64,000 nucleotides of DNA. It comes from Xanthomonas campestris pv. phormiicola (GTDB lineage: Bacteria > Pseudomonadota > Gammaproteobacteria > Xanthomonadales > Xanthomonadaceae). How positions within the stretch are numbered: position 1 is the stretch's first letter; each line of letters opens with the position of its first letter. The translations under genes were made by a program, and so were the position numbers. Location of the stretch: positions 1,439,001 to 1,503,000 of the forward strand of contig CP102593.1 of the NCBI GenBank assembly GCA_025666215.1, given 5' to 3'. This document shows, piece after piece, positions 8,669 to 17,908 of this stretch. The notes below the pieces were generated by a model, which was given only the letters and a program-made list of their open reading frames with translations, was not told the origin of the DNA and did no database searches.

Positions 8669-8783
8669 GGGTTCGGGCAGGACACGTCAGGAATACGAAG
8701 GGGCGATGATAGCCTAGTGGCCTGTCCGGCGACTGACTATGGCCGCCGTGACCCTCCCTTTCCGACGTAGCCGTGCCTTTTCC

Positions 8784-9791
8784 ATGCCCAATACCCTCCC
8801 GGACACCCCCGAGGACGACGCTTCCGACGGCCCGCGCCAGGCGCGCGTGCCCGACCAGGCCGCCGGCCGCCGCTTCGACGCGGTCCTGGCCGAACTGTTT
8901 CCCGAGTTCTCGCGCTCGCGCCTGGCCGAATGGATCAAGTCCGGCGATGCGCTGCTGGACGGCGCCCAGGCGCGGCCGCGCGACGCCCTGCGCGGCGGCG
9001 AGATCGCCAGCCTGCATGCGGTGCTGGACACCCAGACCCATGCGCTGCCGGAGGACATCCCGCTGGAGGTGCTGTACCAGGACGACCAGGTCATCGTGCT
9101 GAACAAGCCGGCCGGGCTGGTGGTGCATCCGGGCGCCGGCAACCCCAGCGGCACCCTGGTCAATGCCCTGCTGTACTTCGATCCATCGCTGTCGTCGCTG
9201 CCGCGCGCGGGCATCGTGCACCGCCTGGACAAGGACACCAGCGGCGCCATGGTGGTGGCGCGGACCCTGCCGGCGCACACCTCGCTGGTGGCGCAGCTGT
9301 CGGCGCGCGACGTGCACCGCCAGTACCTGGCGGTGGTGGCCGGACCGCTGGTCTCCGGCGGCACCGCCAATGCGCCGATCGACCGCCACCCGCGCGACCG
9401 CCTGCGCATGGCGGTACGCGAGGACGGCCGCGACGCGGTCACCCACTATCGGCTGCGCGAGCGGTTCCGCGCGCATACCGCGCTGGAGTGCCGGCTGGAG
9501 ACCGGGCGCACCCACCAGATCCGCGTGCACATGGCGCACCTGAAGCACCCGATCATCGGCGACCCGCTGTATGGCGGCCCGCTCAAGCTGCCCAAGGGCG
9601 CGACCGAGGAACTGATCGCCGAACTGCGCGGCTTCAAGCGCCAGGCGCTGCATGCCGAGACGCTGGAGTTCAAGCACCCCACCCATGGCGAGCCGGTGCG
9701 CGCCACTGCCGCGGTGCCGGCCGACCTGCAACGGCTGCTGGCCGCGCTGCGCACCGATTCGCGGCTGGCCGCCGAGCAGGCGCGGCGCTGA
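8784..9791 (+). CDS. rluD: 23S rRNA pseudouridine synthase RluD
   Basis: RluD converts uridines of helix 69 in 23S rRNA (1911, 1915 and 1917 in E. coli) to pseudouridine. From the ATG at 8784 the protein has 335 residues, close to the family norm; an in-frame ATG at 8739 would add 15. An S4 RNA-binding domain covers about residues 20-75 ([21 protein letters not shown]), and the catalytic motif HRLDKDTSG has its aspartate at about 149. [10 protein letters not shown] and the DPLYGG motif follow. Neither start has a good ribosome binding site. It is followed by pgeF, the same order as in many gammaproteobacteria. Confidence 0.95.
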   Translation: MPNTLPDTPEDDASDGPRQARVPDQAAGRRFDAVLAELFPEFSRSRLAEWIKSGDALLDGAQARPRDALRGGEIASLHAVLDTQTHALPEDIPLEVLYQDDQVIVLNKPAGLVVHPGAGNPSGTLVNALLYFDPSLSSLPRAGIVHRLDKDTSGAMVVARTLPAHTSLVAQLSARDVHRQYLAVVAGPLVSGGTANAPIDRHPRDRLRMAVREDGRDAVTHYRLRERFRAHTALECRLETGRTHQIRVHMAHLKHPIIGDPLYGGPLKLPKGATEELIAELRGFKRQALHAETLEFKHPTHGEPVRATAAVPADLQRLLAALRTDSRLAAEQARR

Positions 9792-10014
9792 GCATGGCAC
9801 CGGTGGGCGAGGGTCGGCCCGGCGCCTTGCCGCCCTTCCCGAGCGGACCTGCCCGGGAAGGGACGGCATGGCTTGGCTTGCCGGGGCCGGCGGCGGACAC
9901 GTGCTGCCGGCGTTGCGGTTGCCGAGACGCTCGCGCGGCGGTCGCCGCCGGGAGCGCGGCGCTGCGCCCGGTTGCGCCGTTCGCAGGCGTTGCCTCGTCC
10001 CTGGCTGCACACGC

Positions 10015-10788
10015 ATGACCGACTTCGCCCTTGCCGCGGACTGGCCGGCATCGCCGCGGGTGCGCGCGCTGACCACGCTGCGCACCGGCGCCGGGGCGTC
10101 GTTGCCGCCGTTCGATCGCTTCAACCTGGGCAACCGCAGCGCGGCCGACGGCGACGACCCGGCCACGGTGCAGCGCAACCGCGACGAACTCGCCGCGCGC
10201 CTGGCGCTGCCGTCGCCGCCGCACTGGCTGCGGCAGGTGCACGGGGTGCAGGCGCTGCGCTTCGAGCAGCCGCCGGCCGCGGCCGGCATCGACGCCGAGC
10301 CGAGCGCCGATGCCGCGGTCACTGCCGTGCCCGGGGTGGTGCTGGCGATCCTGACCGCCGATTGCCTGCCGGTGGTGTTCGCCGCCCGCGACGGCAGCGA
10401 GGTCGGGGCCGCGCATGCCGGCTGGCAGGGCCTGGCCGGCGGCGTGCTGGAAGCCACCGTCGCCGCCCTGCGCACGCCGTCGGCGCGCCTGCAGGCCTGG
10501 CTGGGCCCGGCCGCTGGCCCGCAGGTGTACGAGATCGGCGAGAACGTGCGCGATGCCTTCCTCGGCCACGATCCGGCCGCGGCCAGCGCCTTCGTCGCCA
10601 CCCGTCCCGGACACTGGCGGGTGGACCTGTATGCGCTGGCGCGGCAGCGCCTGGCTGCGGCGGGGATCGACCCGGCGCAGGTGTACGGCGGCGGCCTGTG
10701 CACGATTTCCGACGCGCAGCGCTTCTTTTCCTATCGCCGCGACCGCCGCAGCGGGCGCATGGCGACGCTGGCATGGATCGCCCGCTGA
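10015..10788 (+). CDS. pgeF: Peptidoglycan editing factor PgeF (YfiH, laccase domain)
   Basis: This 257-residue protein is a member of the multicopper-oxidase-like DUF152/YfiH family. The E. coli protein removes wrongly incorporated amino acids (such as serine in place of alanine) from peptidoglycan precursors. The three metal-binding residues are visible: His76 in RQVHGVQ, Cys117 in LTADCLPV and His134 in AAHAGWQG. It follows rluD after 223 bp of non-coding sequence and is co-directional. Earlier names such as polyphenol oxidase refer to in vitro activity. Confidence 0.93.
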   Translation: MTDFALAADWPASPRVRALTTLRTGAGASLPPFDRFNLGNRSAADGDDPATVQRNRDELAARLALPSPPHWLRQVHGVQALRFEQPPAAAGIDAEPSADAAVTAVPGVVLAILTADCLPVVFAARDGSEVGAAHAGWQGLAGGVLEATVAALRTPSARLQAWLGPAAGPQVYEIGENVRDAFLGHDPAAASAFVATRPGHWRVDLYALARQRLAAAGIDPAQVYGGGLCTISDAQRFFSYRRDRRSGRMATLAWIAR

Positions 10789-10970
10789 GCACGCCGCTGT
10801 TCGCGCAGCTGCTGCCGGCCCTGCGCGCGCTGCCGTTGCCGCGGCGCCGGCTGGCCGGCATGCAGTGCCGCGAAAGCGAGCGCGACGGCCGCTATGCGTC
10901 TCTGGTCGCGGTGGCGCTGCCGTGGATCGGCCCGTTCATCTGTTACGAGGGCTGGCTTGAGCCGGCCTGA
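10773..10970 (+). CDS. Small hypothetical protein between pgeF and DCC gene
   Basis: A 65-codon ORF starts at an ATG inside the end of pgeF (16-bp overlap) and stops 11 bases after the likely TTG start of the next gene. The product (MDRPLSTPLFAQLLPALR at its start) has one arginine-rich patch and a more hydrophobic C-terminal third (PWIGPFICYEGWLEPA), with no recognisable domain. It fits the gap in the run of genes and has coupled boundaries on both sides, which argues for a real gene. However, high-GC DNA gives many open frames, so support is moderate. Confidence 0.45.
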   Translation: MDRPLSTPLFAQLLPALRALPLPRRRLAGMQCRESERDGRYASLVAVALPWIGPFICYEGWLEPA

Positions 10971-11400
10971 CCGCGCGCGCGGCGCAACGCTGGCGGCGGA
11001 TGCGGACAGCGCGATCGTGGTGTTCGACGGCGTCTGCCTGCTGTGCAGCCGCTGGGTGCGTTTCCTGCTGCGGTTCGATCGCCGCGGCCGCTACCGGTTC
11101 GCGTCGCTGCAATCGGCCCGCGGCCGCGCCTTGCTGCGCGACAATGGGCTGGATCCGGACGACCCGCTGTCGTTCCTGCTGCTGACGCCGCAGCGCGCCT
11201 GGACCGGCTCGGACGCGGCGATCGGCGTGATCGCGGGCCTGGGCGGGGCATGGCGCATTGTTGCCGTGCTGCGCCTGCTGCCGCGGCGCTGGCGCGATGC
11301 CGGCTATCGGGTGCTGGCGCGCAACCGCTATCGCTGGTTCGGCAGCTCGGCACAGTGCTTCCTGCCCGATCCGGAGCAGCGTTCGCGCTTTCTGGAGTGA
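10957..11400 (+). CDS. Thiol-disulfide oxidoreductase DCC family protein (DUF393)
   Basis: The protein has the family-defining DxxCxxC motif in VVFDGVCLLCSRWVRFLLR near residue 25, and continues with the usual RFASLQS and SDAAIGVIAGLGG segments to give 147 residues. Relatives are thioredoxin-like oxidoreductases whose substrates are mostly unknown. The TTG at 10957 is preferred as start because GAGG lies 5-7 bases upstream; an ATG at 10894 in the same frame lies within the preceding small ORF. Co-directional with pgeF. Confidence 0.82.
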   Translation: MSRPDRARGATLAADADSAIVVFDGVCLLCSRWVRFLLRFDRRGRYRFASLQSARGRALLRDNGLDPDDPLSFLLLTPQRAWTGSDAAIGVIAGLGGAWRIVAVLRLLPRRWRDAGYRVLARNRYRWFGSSAQCFLPDPEQRSRFLE

Positions 11401-11635
11401 GCGTGGCGACGCGCGCGCACGTTCGCTGCCTTGCGCCGTTTCCGTTCCCGCCCGGCGCCTGTTGCCGCGACCGGGATTGGCCACGCCGTCCCGGGCGCGC
11501 CCAACGTCTCTCTCGGTGTGGGCGATGGCAGCGACGTCGATCGCGATGCGGCTTGCCGACAACGCCTGCCGCGGCCGATGCCCGAGGCCGCCCGCAGCCG
11601 CTTACAGCAGGGGCTGCCTCCGGAACGACAGCGCT

Positions 11636-13492
11636 CTAGCGGGCAGTGCGCAGCAGCGAGGTGACGTTGCCGCTCCCCGGCTGCGCGCGATTGGCTTCGA
11701 TCCGGAACACCGCCACCGCAGTGGCCAGGCCGCCGGCCTGTTCTTCCATGCTGCGCGCCGCGGCGGTGGCTTCTTCGACCAGTGCGGCGTTGCGCTGGGT
11801 CACCTCGTCCAGCTGCATCACCGTGCGGTTGACCTGCTCGATGCCGCTGGACTGCTCGGCGCTGGCGGCGCTGATCTCGCCGATCAGCCCGGTCACGCGC
11901 TGCACCGAGCCGACGATCTCGTGCATGGTGGCGCCGGCGCGGTTCACCAGCCCCGAGCCCAGCGTCACCTTGTGCGTGGAGTCATCGATCAGCTGCTTGA
12001 TCTCCTTGGCCGCGTCCGCCGAGCGCTGCGCCAGCGAGCGCACTTCCGAGGCGACCACGGCGAAACCGCGGCCCTGCTCGCCGGCGCGCGCGGCCTCGAC
12101 CGCGGCGTTGAGCGCCAGGATGTTGGTCTGGAACGCGATCCCGTCGATGACGCTGATGATCTCGCCGATGCGCCGCGACGAGGTGCTGATCGCGCTCATC
12201 GTGGCGACCACCTCGTCCATCACCTTGCCGCCGGACCGGGCGATCTCGCCGGTGCCGTGCACCAGGCCATTGGCCTGCTGCGCGTTGTCGGCGTTCTGCC
12301 TCACCGCCGAGGTCAGTTCCTCCATCGAACTTGCGGCTTCCTCCAGGCTGGCCGCCTGCTGCTCGGTGCGATCGGACAGGTCGGTGTTGCCGGCGGCGAT
12401 TTCCATCGCCGCGCGGCGGATCGCCTCGACCGTGCCCTGGATGCCGACGATGATCTCGGTCAGCTTGGCCACGGTGCGGTTGGTGTCCTCGCGCAGCCGC
12501 GCGAACACGCCCTGCGCGTCGCCGTCGACGCGATGGGTGAGATCGCCTTCGGCCAGCGAGGCCAGCGCGCTGGCCAGCGCCGCCAGGTTGCTCTCCACCG
12601 AATCGGAAATGCGGTTGACGCCCTCGGCCAATGACTTGAGCACGCCGTCCATCGACGCGGTATCGAGGCGGCGGCTGAAATCGCCATGCGCGGCGGCGTC
12701 GATCACCGCGGTCAGCGCCTGCTCGGCATCGACCTGCGCGGTCACCTCCTCCCACTGCGCGATGGTGCCCAGGCGCACGCCGTCGGCGCCGGTGATCGGG
12801 CTGTAGACGAAGTCGATCTGGCGGCCGAAGAACGGCGCGCGCACGCGCTTGGAACCGGTCAGCGCGCGCATGCGGTCGATCGCCGCCTGGCTGTCCGGAT
12901 AGATGTCGCCGATGCTGCCGCCGACGAACTGCTCGGCGCTGAATTCGGGGCGGAAGCTCTGCACGTCAGGCTCGATCGCGCGCAGCATCTGCAGCAGCTT
13001 GCGGTTGGCGAAGTGCACGCGGCCGTCGTCGTCGGCGATGCGGACCATGGTGTCCAGGTCGTCCAGCGCCTGCAGGACGAAGCGGCCGTGGCGCAGTTCG
13101 GCCTCGGTCTCGGCCTGGCGTGCGGCCAGTCGCGCCTGCGCCGTCTGTACCGCGCGCAGCAGCGCGGCGTCGGCGGCGTCGCCGGTGCCATCGAGGCGTT
13201 GTTCGAAGCGGCCTTCGCCCAGCGCCTGCACCGCCTGCAGCGCGCGTTGCGACGGCGCCGCGCGCCGCGTACCGGCCCAGGACAGCGCCGCCACCAGCAG
13301 TGCCGCGGCGGCCAGTGCTGGCGCCAGGCGCGCCAGCGCCGGCCCGTTCGGCCCGAGCTGGCGGCCGAGGTGCAAGGCGTACAGCGCCATCGCCAACAGG
13401 CCCAGCGCATAGGCCAATGCGAACAGCAAGGGGCGCGGGGGCCGGCGGGAGCCTCCAATCGGACGAGGGGATACGGCGTCTGGCAAGGTCAT
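11636..13492 (-). CDS. Methyl-accepting chemotaxis protein with PAS domain
   Basis: This 618-residue transducer has two membrane helices close together near the N-terminus (about residues 22-43 and 52-71) with almost no periplasmic loop. A PAS-like domain follows ([21 protein letters not shown], about 150-255), then HAMP-like linker repeats ([13 protein letters not shown]) and the signalling domain. The signalling tip contains [19 protein letters not shown] and [16 protein letters not shown]. Lack of a periplasmic sensor implies that it reads an internal cue through the PAS domain. It is a single gene with no che neighbours here. The 235-bp stretch downstream (11401-11635) has no gene. Confidence 0.93.
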   Translation of the reverse strand: MTLPDAVSPRPIGGSRRPPRPLLFALAYALGLLAMALYALHLGRQLGPNGPALARLAPALAAAALLVAALSWAGTRRAAPSQRALQAVQALGEGRFEQRLDGTGDAADAALLRAVQTAQARLAARQAETEAELRHGRFVLQALDDLDTMVRIADDDGRVHFANRKLLQMLRAIEPDVQSFRPEFSAEQFVGGSIGDIYPDSQAAIDRMRALTGSKRVRAPFFGRQIDFVYSPITGADGVRLGTIAQWEEVTAQVDAEQALTAVIDAAAHGDFSRRLDTASMDGVLKSLAEGVNRISDSVESNLAALASALASLAEGDLTHRVDGDAQGVFARLREDTNRTVAKLTEIIVGIQGTVEAIRRAAMEIAAGNTDLSDRTEQQAASLEEAASSMEELTSAVRQNADNAQQANGLVHGTGEIARSGGKVMDEVVATMSAISTSSRRIGEIISVIDGIAFQTNILALNAAVEAARAGEQGRGFAVVASEVRSLAQRSADAAKEIKQLIDDSTHKVTLGSGLVNRAGATMHEIVGSVQRVTGLIGEISAASAEQSSGIEQVNRTVMQLDEVTQRNAALVEEATAAARSMEEQAGGLATAVAVFRIEANRAQPGSGNVTSLLRTAR

Positions 13493-13750
13493 GGCGGCTA
13501 CCGGCTAGGAAAAATCGGCGCAATCCGTTCACGTCGACGAAACTTAATGTGTCTCCCAGTATCGGCCGGCAGGATCGTGGGCTTGATCGCGGCACAGACC
13601 GCTCGTCGGAAATATCGCGCCTGAATAGGCGAGATAGGTCGCTGAAAACACTGTATTTTTTGCTGCAGCGCAATAGGCCGCCCGGCGATGGCTCGGCCCG
13701 CAACGGGGACATGCGCGGATGCGCCGCCGTTGGCCGGCAGCGTTCCGGGC

Positions 13751-13780
13751 AAAAAAAACCGGCCGTCTTGCGACGGCCGG
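13751..13780 (-). terminator. Intrinsic terminator of the glucose dehydrogenase gene
   Basis: On the minus strand a 9-bp GC stem (GACGGCCGG arm) with a 4-nt loop is followed by eight T residues, 27 bases past the gcd stop. This is a classical Rho-independent terminator. It lies in the 314-bp gap between gcd and the chemotaxis gene; the remainder of that gap (13493-13750) contains no gene. Confidence 0.92.
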
Positions 13781-13806
13781 TCGGGTCCGGCGGAAGCGCG
13801 CCGGCG

Positions 13807-16275
13807 TTACTTCGCCGGCGCGGCGTCCGGCAGGGTCCAGGCGATCACGCTGTCGCCGGGCTTGGTTTCCATGCGGTCGTGGCCGCCGATCGCGGCGACG
13901 ATGTACTGCTTGCCGTTCACCGTATAGCTCAGCGGCGCGGCCTGCGGGCCGGCCGGCACCCGCACTTCCCACAGCAGCTTGCCGGTCTGGGTGTCGTAGC
14001 CGCGCAGGAAGTTGTCCAGCGCCGCGCCGATGAAGGTGACACCGCCGGCGGTGGCCAGCGAGCCGCTGTTGTTCGGCGTGCCCAGCTCGAACTTCATCTT
14101 CGACGGGATGCCCATCGGGCCCTGGTCGTAGCCGGTGCCCAGCGGACGCCGCCAGATCACCTGCTGGGTGCGCAGGTCCACGCCCGAGATGTAGCCCCAC
14201 GGCGGGGCGATGCACGGCGTGTTCAGCGGCGACATCCACGGTTCCTTGCGCGCGCCGTAGGCCAGGCCTTCCTGCGCCATGTAGCCCGGCGTCTTGCTCT
14301 TGCCGTTGAACACCGACACCACGCCGAGCTCATGCATTTTCTCGCGGGTGTAGACGTTCTCGGTGTACGGCAGGCGGTTGCTGTTCATCACCATGATGCC
14401 GCGCTGCAGGTCCACCGACACGCCGCCCCAGTTGATGCCGCCGTGGTTGCCGGTGAACGACAGCGAGCCGCCCAGGCTGGGCGGAGTGAACATGCCCTGG
14501 TAGCGCAGCTGCTTGAACTGGATGCGGCAGGCCAGCTGGTCGAACGGGGTGATGCCCCAGGCGTCGGATTCGACGATGGTCTCGTAGCCCTTGCTCGGCG
14601 CGCCGACGGTGTTGGGCATGCCCGGCGACACCGGCTGGGTCTTGGCGGTCCAGTCGCCGTGGTCGGTGCCCTGCGGCACCGGCCGTTGCTGCACCGGCAT
14701 GATCGGCTTGCCGGTTTCGCGGTCGAGCACGAACACCTGGCCGGACTTGGTCGCCTGGATCACCGCCGGGCGCGTGCCGCCGCCGGGAACCGGGAAATCG
14801 ACCAGGTTCGGCTGCGGGCCGATGTCGTAGTCCCACAGGTCGTGGTTGACGGTGCGGAAGTGCCAGCGCTCCTTGCCGGTGGCCGCGTCCAACGCGACCA
14901 GCGAGGCGGTGTATTCCTCTTCCTGCGGGGTGCGGCCCTTGCCGAAGAAATCGCCGGAGGCGTTGCCGGTGGGCAGATAGACCAGGCCCAGTTCGTCGTC
15001 GGCGGACATCAGCGACCACACGTTCGGGGTCGAGCGGGTATAGGTCTGGCCGGCCGGCGGCGCCGCGTCGATCGCCGGGTTGCCCAGGTCCCAGGCCCAG
15101 CGCAGCTGGCCGCTGATCGCATCGAAGGCGCGCACCACGCCGGACGGCGCATCGCGTTCCTGGCCGTCGCGGACCTGGCCGGTGGGCTGGATCACCACCC
15201 CGCGCATCACCATCGGCGGCGAGGTCGGGCCGACGAAGCCGGGCTTGGTGTTGCCGGTGTCCTTGTTGAGGTCGACGTAGCCGTGGTCGCCGAAGCTCTC
15301 GCACAGCTTGCCGGTGGCCGCGTCGAGCGCGCCCAGGCGGCCATCGACCATCGGCCAGAAGATGCGCTTGGCGCATTCGGCGACCGGGCTGGTGGCCTCG
15401 AAATAGGACACGCCGCGGCAGGTGGTGGCGGCGACGCCGGCCATCGCCTTGGGGTTGGTCTTGGGATCGAAGCGCCAGCGTTCCTTGCCGGTGCTGGCCT
15501 CGACCGCGATCACCTTCTGCGTGGGCGTGCAGATGTAGACCAGGTCGCCGACCTTCAGCGGGGTGTTCTGGAACGCATAGCCGAGCTTGGAGCCGGCCGG
15601 CTTGAGGTCGCCGGTATGGAATTCCCAGGCGATCTTCAGGTCCTTGACGTTGTCGGGCGTGATCTGCGCGCCGGGACTGTAGTGGTTGGACAGGTTGGAC
15701 CCGGCGTAGGCGGTCCAGTCGCTGGCGTCGTGGTTGGCGGCGACGTTGCCGTCGGGGCTGCGCACCGTGGCGCGGCTGAACGCGTCCTGCGGGCGCTGCG
15801 CGGCCAGCGCCGGGTCGGCCAGTTCGACGGTGCGCGGGAAGAACAGCGGCCCGAACACCAGCAGCGCGCCGAGGACCGGCAGCACGCCGGTGACCAGCGC
15901 GTAACCCAGCCCGGACACCGGCGCCAGGCGCCAGCGCGCCACCTTCCAGAACGGCAACAGCAGCAGGCCGAGCACCGAGATCATCGCCAGGCGCGGGATC
16001 AGCGCCCAGCCGTCCAGGCCGACTTCGGCCAGCGCCCAGGCGATGGTCGCGGCCAGGGTCAGGCCGAACAGCCACAGCCCGGCGCGGCGGCCCAGGGCCA
16101 GCAGCACGCCGGACACGGCCAGCGCCAGGCCGGCCAGCAGGTAGTACCAGGAGCCGCCGACGGCGACGAGTCGGCCACCCATCGCGGCCAGGGCGGCGCC
16201 GATCAGGGCGATGAGCACGGCATAGGCGACGAACAGCCAGCTGCCGGGTCCGTGTTTCGGGGAGTGAGGGGTCAT
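13807..16275 (-). CDS. gcd: Membrane-bound PQQ-dependent glucose dehydrogenase
   Basis: This 822-residue quinoprotein oxidises glucose (and other aldoses) to the lactone in the periplasm and passes electrons to ubiquinone. The first 150 residues hold five hydrophobic helices (for example WLFVAYAVLIALIGAALAA), the membrane anchor of the mGDH class. The rest is an eight-bladed PQQ propeller starting near NLSNHYSPGAQITPDNV, with W-motif repeats such as TGKERWRFDPKT and TGKERWHFRTVNHDLWDYD. The long ORF on the opposite strand is a shadow. It follows the trehalose operon after 265 bp and ends at a strong terminator, so it is probably a single transcript. PQQ synthesis genes are not in the window. 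Confidence 0.95.
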   Translation of the reverse strand: MTPHSPKHGPGSWLFVAYAVLIALIGAALAAMGGRLVAVGGSWYYLLAGLALAVSGVLLALGRRAGLWLFGLTLAATIAWALAEVGLDGWALIPRLAMISVLGLLLLPFWKVARWRLAPVSGLGYALVTGVLPVLGALLVFGPLFFPRTVELADPALAAQRPQDAFSRATVRSPDGNVAANHDASDWTAYAGSNLSNHYSPGAQITPDNVKDLKIAWEFHTGDLKPAGSKLGYAFQNTPLKVGDLVYICTPTQKVIAVEASTGKERWRFDPKTNPKAMAGVAATTCRGVSYFEATSPVAECAKRIFWPMVDGRLGALDAATGKLCESFGDHGYVDLNKDTGNTKPGFVGPTSPPMVMRGVVIQPTGQVRDGQERDAPSGVVRAFDAISGQLRWAWDLGNPAIDAAPPAGQTYTRSTPNVWSLMSADDELGLVYLPTGNASGDFFGKGRTPQEEEYTASLVALDAATGKERWHFRTVNHDLWDYDIGPQPNLVDFPVPGGGTRPAVIQATKSGQVFVLDRETGKPIMPVQQRPVPQGTDHGDWTAKTQPVSPGMPNTVGAPSKGYETIVESDAWGITPFDQLACRIQFKQLRYQGMFTPPSLGGSLSFTGNHGGINWGGVSVDLQRGIMVMNSNRLPYTENVYTREKMHELGVVSVFNGKSKTPGYMAQEGLAYGARKEPWMSPLNTPCIAPPWGYISGVDLRTQQVIWRRPLGTGYDQGPMGIPSKMKFELGTPNNSGSLATAGGVTFIGAALDNFLRGYDTQTGKLLWEVRVPAGPQAAPLSYTVNGKQYIVAAIGGHDRMETKPGDSVIAWTLPDAAPAK

Positions 16276-16498
16276 GGATAAGGTCTGCAGGAGATCCGGC
16301 GGCGCCGCGCTGGCGCAGGAAGATCGTGGAGGGGATCGAGCGCTGGTTCGGCTGTATCGGCGGCGACCTGGCGCTCAACAATCACGCCGCGCGCCCCTCC
16401 CAGGGTCTCGATGCGCGGCGTGTGGGCGGGGATTTTAAAGGAATCCGCGTCCGCGGTCCGTGACCGCGCACAAACCTGCGTTCTGCGTGCGGTGGCGT

Positions 16499-16535
16499 GC
16501 CTGCCGCGAGCGGTGCTGGCGCCGCCGCGGCAGGC
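16499..16535 (-). terminator. Hairpin after otsA
   Basis: A 10-bp perfect stem (GCCTGCCGCG arm) with a 17-nt loop lies directly beyond the otsA stop. No T tract follows, so a role in ending the trehalose transcript is possible but weakly supported. Confidence 0.4.
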
Positions 16536-16540
16536 GCGGA

Positions 16541-17908
16541 TCAGCGCCGCTCCAGCGCCTGCAGGTAGCGCTGCCGCCACACGCCGATGTCGTTCTTGCG
16601 CAGGTGCTCCATCATGGTCTGCCAGCGCTCGATGCGTTTGGCCTTGGGCAGCGAGGCGGCGGTGGCGATCGCATCGGCGACGCCGTCCAGGTCGTGCGGA
16701 TTGACCAGCAGCGCTTCCTTCAGTTCGTCGGCGGCGCCGGCCAGCAGCGACAGCACCAGCACGCCCGGATTCTCCGGGTCCTGCGCGGCCACGTATTCCT
16801 TGGCCACCAGGTTCATGCCGTCGCGCAGCGGCGTCACCAGGCCGACCTGGGCGGCGCGGTAGAAGCCGGTCAGGGTGGCGTGGGTGAAGTTGCGGTTGAC
16901 GTAGCGCAGCGGGGTCCAGTCCGGCTCGGCGTGGCCGCCGTTGATGTGCCCGGCGATCTGTTCGAGCTGGTTGCGCAACTGCTTGTATTCGGTGACGTCG
17001 CCGCGCGAGACCGGCGCGATCTGCAGATAGGTGAGGCTGCCGCGCTGGTCCGGATGCCGCTCCAGGTAGCGCTCGAAACCGAGGAAGCGTTCGGGCAGGC
17101 CCTTGGAGTAGTCCAGCCGGTCCACGCCGATCGCCAGCTGGCGATCGCGCAGGCTGCTGCGCAGGTCGCGCACCGCCGGCTTGGTCACCGCCGCGCGCGC
17201 CTGCTGCGCGATCAGTTCGGTGTCGATGCCGATCGGGAATTTCTCGGCGCGGAAACGGCGCCCGCCGGGCGCCTCCAGCACGCCGTCCTTGATCACCTTG
17301 CCGCCGCCGAACAGGCGCACGTAGGCCTGGAAGCGGTCCACGTCGCGCTGGGTCTGGAAGCCGACCAGGTCGTAGGCGTAGAAGCCGGAGAACAGCCGCG
17401 CATGGTCGGGCAGGGCCTGGATCAGGTCGGCCGAGGGGAACGGCACGTGCAGGAAGAAGCCGATGCGGCAGCCGATGCCGCGCTCGCGCAGCAGCGAGGC
17501 CAGCGGGATCAGGTGGTAGTCGTGGATCCACACCGTGTCGTCTTCGCGCAGCAGCGGCGCCAGCTTCTCGGCGAACATCGCGTTGACCCGGCGGTAGCCC
17601 TCGCGGGTGGCGCGGTCATAGTCGACCAGGTCCAGGCGGAAGTGCAGCAGCGGCCACAGCGTGCGGTTGGCGAAGCCGTTGTAGTACGCGTCCAGGTCGG
17701 CGCGGTTGAGGTCCATGGTGACGAAGCGGATGTCGCCCTGGGTCTGCTCGTGCAGCGCGCCGCTGTCGCCGCGCACGGTCTTGCCGCTCCAGCCGAACCA
17801 CACCCCGCCGCGTTCCTTCAACGCGGCGAGCAAGCCCACCGCCAGGCCGCCGGCGCGGTTCTCGCCGGGCAAGGCCACGCGGTTGGATACCACTACGAGT
17901 CTGCTCAT
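16541..17908 (-). CDS. otsA: Trehalose-6-phosphate synthase OtsA
   Basis: OtsA (GT20) makes trehalose 6-phosphate from UDP-glucose and glucose 6-phosphate. The 455-residue protein has the expected opening MSRLVVVSNRVALP, then WFGWSG, VWIHDYHLIPLASLLRERG, the HVPFPS motif, and GVDRLDYSKGLPERFLGFERYL. Its nucleotide-sugar-binding end has LRDGMNLVAKEYVAAQ. The ATG overlaps the GH15 stop as ATGA. A much longer open frame reaches into the upstream genes but is a shadow. With otsB it forms the OtsAB pathway, important for osmotic and desiccation tolerance in plant-associated xanthomonads. Confidence 0.96.
   Translation of the reverse strand: MSRLVVVSNRVALPGENRAGGLAVGLLAALKERGGVWFGWSGKTVRGDSGALHEQTQGDIRFVTMDLNRADLDAYYNGFANRTLWPLLHFRLDLVDYDRATREGYRRVNAMFAEKLAPLLREDDTVWIHDYHLIPLASLLRERGIGCRIGFFLHVPFPSADLIQALPDHARLFSGFYAYDLVGFQTQRDVDRFQAYVRLFGGGKVIKDGVLEAPGGRRFRAEKFPIGIDTELIAQQARAAVTKPAVRDLRSSLRDRQLAIGVDRLDYSKGLPERFLGFERYLERHPDQRGSLTYLQIAPVSRGDVTEYKQLRNQLEQIAGHINGGHAEPDWTPLRYVNRNFTHATLTGFYRAAQVGLVTPLRDGMNLVAKEYVAAQDPENPGVLVLSLLAGAADELKEALLVNPHDLDGVADAIATAASLPKAKRIERWQTMMEHLRKNDIGVWRQRYLQALERR

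Noticed and set aside
13120..16281. A 1053-codon open frame on the plus strand opposite the glucose dehydrogenase and chemotaxis genes
   Set aside because: It spans two real genes and their terminator on the other strand, has low-complexity Arg/Ala/Gln-rich translation and no domain. Long antisense frames are expected at this GC content.
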